DNA of 13,663 bases from CAYRKQ01 sp964424985 (GTDB lineage Bacteria; Patescibacteriota; Saccharimonadia; Saccharimonadales; UBA7683): assembly GCA_964424985.1 (NCBI GenBank), contig CAYRKQ010000020.1, forward strand, positions 1 to 13,663, given 5' to 3'. A program made the translations under genes and the position numbers. The notes under the pieces are model-generated. The model made no database searches, had not been told where the DNA came from, and worked only from the letters and a program-made list of their open reading frames with translations. This document shows positions 7,020-12,152 of this stretch, piece after piece. Every line of letters starts with the position of its first letter. Positions within the stretch are counted from its first letter, which is position 1.

Positions 7020-7097
7020 AAAAGCCTCACGATGCTCCCGAGGGCTCAAGGTGAGGTGTGGTAATAAAATAGTAGCAAATCTGGTGGCTTTTGTCAA
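7020..7097 (-). promoter_or_regulatory. tandem promoter-terminator module B (middle)
   Basis: Minus strand: TTGACA (7092-7097), 17 bp, extended -10 TGC-TACTAT (hexamer 7069-7074), then stem CCTCAC/GTGAGG (complement of 7025-7030 and 7051-7056) and TTTT followed by AAATT. Its tail runs into the -35 region of module C. Confidence 0.65.
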
Positions 7098-7110
7098 TAA
7101 ATTTAGTTTA

Positions 7111-7187
7111 AAAATACCCCGCTGAGCTCCAAAGAGCAACACGGGGTGACGTGAGTTAATGGTAGCAAATAGTGGTGTCTGTGTAAA
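7111..7187 (-). promoter_or_regulatory. tandem promoter-terminator module A (farthest from the NYN gene)
   Basis: Minus strand: TTTACA (7182-7187), 17 bp, extended -10 TGC-TACCAT (hexamer 7159-7164), then stem ACCCCG/CGGGGT (7116-7121 with 7142-7147), an inner GCTC/GAGC stem (7126-7137), and ATTTTT. It starts just after the VKOR stop codon. Confidence 0.6.
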
Positions 7188-7204
7188 TAATTTGGACATA
7201 TTCA

Positions 7205-7795
7205 TTAGATGAGTGAGTACCAGTAGTCTTTAAACGCAAGAAAGATGGCGAGCGTAAGTACTAGATATGTAAGCGCAATTAACTTGCCGGGGTTATCTCG
7301 CAAAAACTCACCCACTTTGCCCTTGATACTGAAGTTCTTCTCTGTTAGGTTATATGAAAGTGTTGTCCAGAAAATTGAGATGGTAACCAGCCATACCAGG
7401 AAGCAGTACAAACAGAGTTTACCAATGTTAAACAAACCTTGATACATCAACCAGGAGATGAAGAACATGCCAAAGGCTGAGCCAGCCTGAAAACACCACC
7501 AGAACCACTTTTTTAGGTTCTTAGCACCGGCAAATAGCATCATACCAACCGCCCAGACCATGGCGAAACCAGCAATGCCAATGAATGGATTCGGGAACCC
7601 AAATGCCGAAGCTTGGGGGCTGGCTATAACTGGCGAACATGCTACCACCGGACTAATTGAACAGCTCGGCACATAATTTGGGTTAGCCGCTAGATGCAAC
7701 TTCTCTATCGTCAAAATACTAGAGGCAAGCAGCCCTAAAATACCGCCAACCACCAACACCCACGGAAACACTTTTTCAAACGTAAGTTTTTTCAT
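7205..7795 (-). CDS. vitamin K epoxide reductase (VKOR) family protein
   Basis: 196 residues with about five membrane helices. The four VKOR cysteines are present: the loop pair at C45 and C53 (SCSISPVVAC) and the active-site CLYC (C128/C131) near the start of a membrane helix. The NPFIGIAGF segment (69-77) matches the conserved Asn/Ser-Pro-hydrophobic-Gly box. Bacterial VKOR reoxidises a DsbA-like thioredoxin fold by passing electrons to quinone, driving disulfide formation outside the membrane. No DsbA is fused to it or lies beside it here. There is no Shine-Dalgarno sequence; a TATAAT ends 7 nt before ATG. No terminator separates its stop from tandem module A. Confidence 0.92.
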   Translation of the reverse strand: MKKLTFEKVFPWVLVVGGILGLLASSILTIEKLHLAANPNYVPSCSISPVVACSPVIASPQASAFGFPNPFIGIAGFAMVWAVGMMLFAGAKNLKKWFWWCFQAGSAFGMFFISWLMYQGLFNIGKLCLYCFLVWLVTISIFWTTLSYNLTEKNFSIKGKVGEFLRDNPGKLIALTYLVLTLAIFLAFKDYWYSLI

Positions 7796-7802
7796 ATCTT
7801 AT

Positions 7803-7808
7803 ATTATA
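7803..7808 (-). promoter_or_regulatory. -10 element placed for leaderless vkor mRNA
   Basis: A perfect TATAAT on the minus strand is separated by 7 nt from the vkor ATG, so the expected start site is the A of ATG. The matching -35 position (7826-7831) reads TTCCCG, poor, and lies in the arm of the hairpin at 7813-7832. Confidence 0.55.
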
Positions 7809-7812
7809 CTGG

Positions 7813-7832
7813 ATTCCCGCCTACGCGGGAAT
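7813..7832. repeat. palindromic intergenic repeat between dnaK and vkor
   Basis: ATTCCCGC and GCGGGAAT form a perfect 8-bp stem around CTAC. There is no T-run on the minus strand, so it is not a standard terminator for dnaK. The words GGATTCCCGC and GGGAATGAC are typical of dispersed palindromes in many bacterial genomes. Confidence 0.6.
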
Positions 7833-7848
7833 GACGGCACATGAGGAG

Positions 7849-9822
7849 CTATTTCTCTTCCTTATCGTCGCTTGCCCCGTCAGAATCCGCAGGATTCTTT
7901 TCGGGGTCGACTACTTCGCCCTCTACGGCTTCGTCGGCTTTGGATTTTTTATCCTTCTTATCTTTCTCTTCGCTCTTCGATCCTTCGTCTGCACTCTCCG
8001 GCTCTTCGGCTGGTTCGTAAAGCTTGGCACCGATTGGCTGAATGGTGTCCATCAAGGCCTTGGCAGCGGCTCCAATTTCTTCTTTGTCGGTTGAATCTTG
8101 ATGCTTTTTTGCTTCTTCGATGGCGTCTTCGATTGCCTTTTTATCCTCGTCTGAGATCTTGTCTTTATACTCATCAGGCATTTTAGATGCTTGGTAGATG
8201 GCGTTTTCTAGCAGGTTCTTAGATTCTGCAGCTTCACGCTTTTTCTTGTCTTCATCTGCATGTGCTTCAGCTTCTTTTTGCGCCTTTTCAACGTCTTCTT
8301 TGCTGAGGTTTCCAGAGTTTTGAATGGTGATAGATTGCTCTTTGCCACTGCCCTTGTCTTTGGCGCTGACGTTTAAGATACCGTTGGCGTCCAGATTAAA
8401 GGTCACTTCAATCTGTGGCACACCGCGTGGGGCTGGCGGAATGCCATCCAGCACAAAACGCCCTAGTGATTTGTTGTCAGCTGACATTTCGCGCTCACCT
8501 TGCAGCACATGAATTTCTACTTGCGGTTGGCTATCGGCGGCCGTTGAGAACACTTCTGATTTGCTTGTTGGAATGGTTGTGTTTCGTTCAATCAGCTTAG
8601 TTGTCACACCACCCATGGTTTCAATACCAAGGGAAAGCGGCGTGACATCAAGTAGCAGGACATCTTTGACGTCACCGGCAAGTACACCACCTTGAATTGC
8701 CGCACCAATGGCCACGACTTCATCTGGGTTTACACCCTTCAGCGGATCTTTACCAAAAATTTCTTTTACTTTGGCTACCACGGCCGGCATACGCGTCATA
8801 CCACCAACTAAAATCACTTCATCAACATCAGATTTGCTGATTTTAGCGTCTTTCATGGCTTTTTCGCATGGTTTAGCCGTTCGTTCAATAAAGTCTTTCA
8901 CCAAATCTTCAAGCTTAGCCCGCGTCAAACTGTATTCAAAGTTAACGGGGCCATCTTCACCTTGGTCAAGGAACGGCAGGTTAATTTCAGCCGTTTGAGC
9001 GCTGGAAAGTTCTTTCTTGGCTTTTTCAGCCTCTTCTTTAAGGCGCTGCATGGCCATGGCGTTGTTACGAAGATCAGTCGAGTGCTCCTTCTTAATTTCG
9101 TCTAGGAAGTGGTTCACGATGGCATTGTCGAAGTCTTCACCACCAAGGTGTGTATCACCATGGGTACTTTTTACCTCGAAGACACCGTCGCCAAGTTCAA
9201 GTACTGATACGTCAAAGGTACCGCCACCAAGGTCGAAGACCACCACTGTTTCATTCTTATCTTTTTTATCCAGACCATAGGCCAGAGCAGCTGCGGTTGG
9301 CTCGTTGATGATTCGTTTTACCTCAAGGCCGGCAATTTTACCGGCATCTTTAGTGGCCTGGCGCTGAGAATCATCAAAGTAAGCTGGCACGGTGATGACT
9401 GCTTCATTCACTTTTTCACCTAAGAACGCTTCGGCGTCAGCTTTAATTTTGCTTAAAATCATGGCTGAAACTTCTTCCGGTGTGTAATCGGTACCGGCCA
9501 TGGTGACGCCAACACCATTGCCCTTTTTGACAATTTTATACGGCATAATGTCGATATCTTTTTGCACTTCTTTGTCTGAAAACTTACGGCCAATCAGGCG
9601 TTTGACGCCAAAAATGGTGTTTTCAGGGTTGGTCACACGCTGGCGGTTGGCAGTAGCGCCTACTAAACGCTCTTCTTTACCGCCCTTGTCTTTCTTCACC
9701 GCAACCACGCTTGGTGTGGTTCGGTTACCTTCAGAGTTGGTAATAATGTCTGGCGTTCCAGCCTGAATCACTGCAACGGCAGAGTTAGTTGTTCCTAAAT
9801 CGATTCCAATAATTTTTCCCAT
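7849..9822 (-). CDS. dnaK: chaperone protein DnaK (Hsp70)
   Basis: 657 residues. The ATPase domain (to about 385) opens with IGIDLGTTNSAVAV and contains VVVFDLGGGTFDVSVLEL, THLGGEDFDN and VILVGGMTRMPAV. The interdomain linker DVLLLDVTPLSLGIE is intact, followed by the beta-sandwich (LQGEREMSADNKSLGRF, GVPQIEVTFNLDANGILNVSA) and the helical lid. The last 55 or so residues are a Glu/Asp/Lys-rich disordered tail, somewhat longer than in E. coli DnaK (638 residues). It folds proteins with DnaJ and GrpE, both encoded in this window. AAAGGAG lies 9 nt before the ATG. A CIRCE operator 146 bp upstream implies HrcA repression. Confidence 0.98.
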   Translation of the reverse strand: MGKIIGIDLGTTNSAVAVIQAGTPDIITNSEGNRTTPSVVAVKKDKGGKEERLVGATANRQRVTNPENTIFGVKRLIGRKFSDKEVQKDIDIMPYKIVKKGNGVGVTMAGTDYTPEEVSAMILSKIKADAEAFLGEKVNEAVITVPAYFDDSQRQATKDAGKIAGLEVKRIINEPTAAALAYGLDKKDKNETVVVFDLGGGTFDVSVLELGDGVFEVKSTHGDTHLGGEDFDNAIVNHFLDEIKKEHSTDLRNNAMAMQRLKEEAEKAKKELSSAQTAEINLPFLDQGEDGPVNFEYSLTRAKLEDLVKDFIERTAKPCEKAMKDAKISKSDVDEVILVGGMTRMPAVVAKVKEIFGKDPLKGVNPDEVVAIGAAIQGGVLAGDVKDVLLLDVTPLSLGIETMGGVTTKLIERNTTIPTSKSEVFSTAADSQPQVEIHVLQGEREMSADNKSLGRFVLDGIPPAPRGVPQIEVTFNLDANGILNVSAKDKGSGKEQSITIQNSGNLSKEDVEKAQKEAEAHADEDKKKREAAESKNLLENAIYQASKMPDEYKDKISDEDKKAIEDAIEEAKKHQDSTDKEEIGAAAKALMDTIQPIGAKLYEPAEEPESADEGSKSEEKDKKDKKSKADEAVEGEVVDPEKNPADSDGASDDKEEK

Positions 9823-9830
9823 AATTTTAT

Positions 9831-9838
9831 TCTCCTTT
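9831..9838 (-). promoter_or_regulatory. strong Shine-Dalgarno of dnaK
   Basis: Minus strand AAAGGAGA, about 8 nt before the dnaK ATG at 9822. It is one of the strongest ribosome-binding sites in the window and fixes the dnaK start. Confidence 0.8.
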
Positions 9839-9839
9839 A

Positions 9840-9896
9840 CCCTGAGCTTGTCGAAGGGTTTTGTCGCTCGAGAAGATCTTAGTTCTCAGATCTTAG
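9840..9896. repeat. repeat words in the dnaK leader
   Basis: Two units lie in the 5' leader of dnaK. CCCT-GAGCTTGTCGA-AGGG (9840-9858) is an imperfect palindrome whose core GAGCTTGTCGAA recurs inverted at 10636-10647 inside the MITE-like element. AGATCTTAG is directly repeated at 9874-9882 and 9888-9896. The first ends directly next to the Shine-Dalgarno sequence and could fold in the mRNA. Confidence 0.55.
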
Positions 9897-9955
9897 AGCT
9901 TAGATGTTACTTGTTAAATTTAGCAGTCTAGTGATGACTTTGCTAATGTAATTGT

Positions 9956-9985
9956 AGCATATCAAAATTAGCACTCGCAAGTCAA
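9956..9985 (-). promoter_or_regulatory. dnaK promoter inside CIRCE
   Basis: Minus strand TTGACT (9980-9985) lies in the CIRCE spacer. After 18 bp comes TATGCT (9956-9961), with a second -10-like TACAAT at 9951-9956. The start would be near 9945-9950, giving a leader of about 125 nt. Operator and -35 overlap, so bound HrcA would block polymerase. Confidence 0.6.
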
Positions 9986-9994
9986 GAGTGCTAA
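9968..9994. promoter_or_regulatory. CIRCE operator (HrcA site) of dnaK
   Basis: TTAGCACTC (9968-9976), 9 bp, GAGTGCTAA (9986-9994): a perfect match to the CIRCE consensus in both arms and spacing. HrcA, encoded 1.9 kb away, binds CIRCE. Confidence 0.97.
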
Positions 9995-10027
9995 AAGTTT
10001 TATTTTATTGCTTCACTTTCCTTGTAT

Positions 10028-10177
10028 TCAATTTGCAAGTGAGGTACCGCCGATACCCCTGACTACACTCTCTGGCGCTGACGCCATCAACTCACCACCT
10101 GTCTTTCGTGGTGGTTGCTCAGCTTCAAACACCATCGGTAAAGCTTCGCCTTCATCTGGTAAATCATGTTCATGCAT
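10028..10177 (-). CDS. small acidic protein, 49 residues, unrecognised
   Basis: The ATG at 10177 is preceded by GAGGAG with 7-nt spacing, a strong Shine-Dalgarno sequence, and the frame ends in TGA at 10028-10030. The product is acidic and proline-containing (MHEHDLPDEGEALP at the start, EQPPRKTGGEL in the middle), with no membrane helix and no motif I recognise; it is probably disordered. It lies 66 bp downstream of the 78-residue gene in the same direction and 33 bp before CIRCE, so both may be read from the consensus promoter at 10519-10547. A TATAAT hexamer at 10223-10228 might give it its own promoter. The ribosome-binding site is the main reason to accept it. Confidence 0.55.
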   Translation of the reverse strand: MHEHDLPDEGEALPMVFEAEQPPRKTGGELMASAPESVVRGIGGTSLAN

Positions 10178-10243
10178 ACATCAACTCCTCAGTTAGTACC
10201 CTCACTATACGGGAGTTCTACAATTATACTGTGATATTTCGCA

Positions 10244-10480
10244 CTATTCTTGAATGGAATCAACTGGAGGTAAAGACTCTTGGGAGGCGTCGTTGACTTC
10301 CGGTGGCCGCGAAGACAACCCAACTCGCCCGATTGTTTCAGCAGTAGTGACATAACGCTTAACGAGTGAACCGTCAACACCCTGTTCGGTGATTACCTCA
10401 CCAGCATGCCAGGGCGGGACAGCCTTACCAGTTACTAAATTACCATCTGGGCCAATTGATCCTATTTTTGGAGCTGCCAT
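10244..10480 (-). CDS. small protein, 78 residues, unrecognised
   Basis: It begins MAAPKIGSIGPDGNLV and ends in a Pro/Glu/Ser-rich tail (SLPPVDSIQE). It is soluble, with no membrane segment or cysteine, and I recognise no family. Support for a real gene is good: AAGGA lies 7 nt before the ATG, and a perfect TTGACA-N17-TATAAT promoter lies 39 bp upstream. With the 49-residue gene it makes a small-protein cassette between grpE and dnaK, where no standard heat-shock gene is expected. Function unknown. Confidence 0.72.
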   Translation of the reverse strand: MAAPKIGSIGPDGNLVTGKAVPPWHAGEVITEQGVDGSLVKRYVTTAETIGRVGLSSRPPEVNDASQESLPPVDSIQE

Positions 10481-10518
10481 AATTTAATCCTTTTTATGTT
10501 AAATAACTTAACACTTCC

Positions 10519-10547
10519 ATTATACTCTACTTGTATTGATTTGTCAA
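10519..10547 (-). promoter_or_regulatory. perfect consensus sigma70 promoter for the 78-residue gene
   Basis: Minus strand TTGACA (10542-10547), 17-bp spacer, TATAAT (10519-10524): consensus in both hexamers and in spacing. Expected start near 10512, with a leader of about 32 nt containing GTTAA/TTAAC (5-bp inverted repeat) and AAGGA. Confidence 0.85.
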
Positions 10548-10556
10548 GTCTATGTG

Positions 10557-10688
10557 ACCCGAATTACGAAATACCCTCCGTCATCCTGAGCGTAGTCGAA
10601 GGATCTACTTTCTTATTACCAGGGGAACCGGATCTTTCGACAAGCTCAAGATGACAAACTAACAGATCGGGGGTTTCGTAATTCGGGT
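10557..10688. mobile_element. MITE-like element with terminal inverted repeats and 6-bp target duplication
   Basis: ACCCGAATTACGAAA (10557-10571) and its exact complement TTTCGTAATTCGGGT (10674-10688) form 15-bp perfect terminal inverted repeats of a 132-bp element. TATGTG lies directly outside both ends (10551-10556 and 10689-10694), a 6-bp target duplication. Inside, a second inverted pair (10580-10605 with 10631-10655) contains GTCGAA and GTCAT words. No coding capacity, so it would be moved by a transposase elsewhere. Its right end replaces the last base of the grpE stop codon. Confidence 0.85.
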
Positions 10689-11227
10689 TATGTGTTTTTT
10701 ACTTTAACGGTGGCGTGGCGGATGATTTGATTGCCGAGCAGGTAGCCATTTTGGAGAACTTCGGAAACTACTTGCGTGTCACCTTCGCCTTCCGCCTGTA
10801 CGGCTTCGTGCAAATCGTGGTCAAATGGTTTACCGAGCGCCTCGATTTTTGTGACACCAAGCTTTTCAAGCTGTTTTTGCAAACGTCCGTAAACTTTCTG
10901 CACACCCTGTGCCCACTTGTCTTCTGCGAGGTTTTCTGGCAGATGCACCAGTGCTCGTTCAAGATCGTCAATCACTGGCAAAAGATCTTTAATCACTTGG
11001 GCTTTAGCATAATCAGAAAGTACCAGTTTCTCACCTTCAACGCGGTTTTTGTAGTTAATAAACTCGGCCTGAAGACGCTGCAGATCAGCTAGAAGCTCTG
11101 CTTCGTTGGAGGTTGGAGGTTGGAGGTTGGAGGTTGGCTCATCACCTGCTTGATTATCAATTATTGGAGATTGCGGTAATTCGTTTTCTCCCTTTTTGCG
11201 TTTTGCGTTTTGCGTTTTGCCACTCAT
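10688..11227 (-). CDS. grpE: nucleotide exchange factor GrpE
   Basis: 179 residues. A disordered, low-complexity N-terminus (to about 40) precedes the long dimerising helix (LLADLQRLQAEFINYKNRVE). The beta domain follows, with GVTKIEALGKPFDHDLHEAVQ, VVSEVLQNGYLLGNQIIRHA and VKV, all classic GrpE. It releases ADP from DnaK. The ATG overlaps the hrcA stop as ATGA. Two heptanucleotide tandem repeats lie within the first 45 codons, and the stop codon is shared with a MITE-like insertion. Length is near the family norm, so the core is intact. Confidence 0.96.
   Translation of the reverse strand: MSGKTQNAKRKKGENELPQSPIIDNQAGDEPTSNLQPPTSNEAELLADLQRLQAEFINYKNRVEGEKLVLSDYAKAQVIKDLLPVIDDLERALVHLPENLAEDKWAQGVQKVYGRLQKQLEKLGVTKIEALGKPFDHDLHEAVQAEGEGDTQVVSEVLQNGYLLGNQIIRHATVKVKNT
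11105..11137. repeat. GTTGGAG heptamer tandem repeat in grpE
   Basis: Four perfect GTTGGAG copies plus GTTGG. On the coding strand they encode the Pro/Thr/Ser/Asn/Gln-rich segment at about residues 31-41. Seven is not a multiple of three, so gain or loss of one copy shifts the frame. Confidence 0.95.
11194..11220. repeat. TTTTGCG heptamer tandem repeat at the grpE start
   Basis: Three perfect TTTTGCG copies plus TTTTGC, covering codons 3-12 of grpE and encoding the Lys/Gln/Asn/Arg-rich start. One copy gained or lost would shift the frame within a few codons of the ATG. Confidence 0.95.
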
Positions 11228-11928
11228 AATACTGCCTCCAGCGTTTTACCTGTTTGCTCAACTAAGCCCATGACGCTACGGTAGCTTTGGCGGGTGGGTC
11301 CTAAGATTCCTATGTAGCTGTTGTCTGAATACGGGCTGCGGTAGCGGCTAATAATCAGGCTGACGCCCGCTGAGCGGCCAATGGGGTTTTCGCGGCCAAT
11401 GTAAACATTCAGTGCTTCATTTGGTGCAGTTTCTTGCAGCCACGGTTCAAGGTTATCAAGCAGGCGCGCTACTTCACGAGCATGGAGTGGATCAATAAAT
11501 TCTGGTTGGCCAAACAGGTTTGAATAGCCGGCCACGTACAGTTGGTTGCCGATGGTGGCAATTCCTAGGTTGTGTGTCAGCTGCACCAAGCTATCGACAG
11601 CGCTTTTAATTGCCTGGGAGGGTCCGCCAGAGTGCGCTACACGGGTAGCAATTGCTTTGGTGTTACGGGTCTCCTGAGTTGACTCAACTGCACTTGCCTC
11701 GGCAATGTTATTCACGTAGAAACGATAGCCTTTGTCGGTAGGAACGCGGCCAGCAGAGGTGTGCGGCTGTTTAATATAGCCCAGGCGCTCGAGTTCTGCC
11801 ATTTCATTTCTAATGGTGGCGCTGGAAACGTTAAAAAGTTTTGCCAGCAGTACGCTCCCCACTGGCGCAGCAACTTCAGCGTACTGCTCAATAATAGTGG
11901 CTAAAATTTTTCCTTGACGGTCAGTCAT
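11224..11928 (-). CDS. hrcA: heat-inducible transcription repressor HrcA (short form)
   Basis: 234 residues from the ATG at 11928. The winged-helix DNA-binding domain is clear: ILATIIEQYAEVAAPVGS, FNVSSATIRNEMAELERLGY and HTSAGRVPTDKGYRFYV. The C-terminal part keeps YIGILGPTRQSYRSVM, but the protein is about 100 residues shorter than a typical HrcA (about 340), so the middle dimerisation/GAF-like region is reduced. The longer frame to 12000 is rejected because it would run through the CIRCE and promoter. It represses dnaK and its own operon. There is no Shine-Dalgarno sequence; the TATAAT ends 10 nt before the ATG. It is coupled to grpE by ATGA. Confidence 0.93.
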   Translation of the reverse strand: MTDRQGKILATIIEQYAEVAAPVGSVLLAKLFNVSSATIRNEMAELERLGYIKQPHTSAGRVPTDKGYRFYVNNIAEASAVESTQETRNTKAIATRVAHSGGPSQAIKSAVDSLVQLTHNLGIATIGNQLYVAGYSNLFGQPEFIDPLHAREVARLLDNLEPWLQETAPNEALNVYIGRENPIGRSAGVSLIISRYRSPYSDNSYIGILGPTRQSYRSVMGLVEQTGKTLEAVL

Positions 11929-11938
11929 ATTGTTTACG

Positions 11939-11967
11939 ATTATACAATTTTGGCACTTTAGATGCAA
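11939..11967 (-). promoter_or_regulatory. hrcA-grpE promoter, almost leaderless
   Basis: Minus strand TTGCAT (11962-11967), 17 bp, TATAAT (11939-11944). Start expected 3-4 nt before the hrcA ATG. The CIRCE covers the -35 and much of the spacer. Confidence 0.75.
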
Positions 11968-11976
11968 GAGTGCTAA
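11950..11976. promoter_or_regulatory. CIRCE operator of hrcA-grpE (imperfect)
   Basis: TTGGCACTT (11950-11958), 9 bp, GAGTGCTAA (11968-11976). One arm is perfect; the other differs from TTAGCACTC at two positions, which may make autorepression weaker than repression of dnaK. Confidence 0.9.
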
Positions 11977-11977
11977 C

Positions 11978-12146
11978 GTGAACCTCACGTACTTCGTCAT
12001 CCCGGGCTTGACCTGCCCGATCAGACGATCACGTCAGGCGGGTCCGGGATCCAGTTAATTGATTAGATTCTGAATCAAGCATGCCATGGCGACATGCCGT
12101 GGTTCAGAATGACAAACAGGGGTGATTTGTGAGGTAATGATAGTTT
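11978..12146. repeat. repeat-rich segment flanked by an 11-bp direct repeat
   Basis: The non-coding gap between hrcA and cmk. AGAGTGCTAAC occurs exactly at both borders (11967-11977 and 12147-12157). Inside are ACCTCAC (11982-11988) with GTGAGGT (12129-12135), GTCAT (11996-12000) with ATGAC (12109-12113), a stem ATCCCGG/CCGGGAT (11999-12050), and a second stem ATTCTGAA/TTCAGAAT (12067-12110) with an inner GCATG/CATGC. No open frame of interest. It may be an inserted palindromic element. Confidence 0.55.
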
Positions 12147-12152
12147 AGAGTG

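Noticed and set aside
6938..7187. Type III toxin-antitoxin locus
   Set aside because: Tandem RNA repeats before a nuclease gene recall that layout, but the protein is NYN/PIN-like and not ToxN/CptN/TenpN-like, and each repeat has its own promoter and terminator. Kept only as an analogy.
6915..7205. A 96-residue minus-strand open frame covering the gap between VKOR and the NYN gene
   Set aside because: It runs straight through all three promoter-hairpin modules, has no Shine-Dalgarno sequence and no protein-like motif. The repeat of regulatory structure explains the region better; only its last 21 codons are kept as a speculative leader peptide.
7813..7832. Hairpin after dnaK as a terminator
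   Set aside because: A strong 8-bp stem but no T-run on the minus strand; better explained as a dispersed palindrome.
11929..12000. Upstream start for HrcA at 12000, adding 24 residues
   Set aside because: The extension would translate the CIRCE operator, the -35 and the -10. HrcA homology begins at the ATG at 11928.
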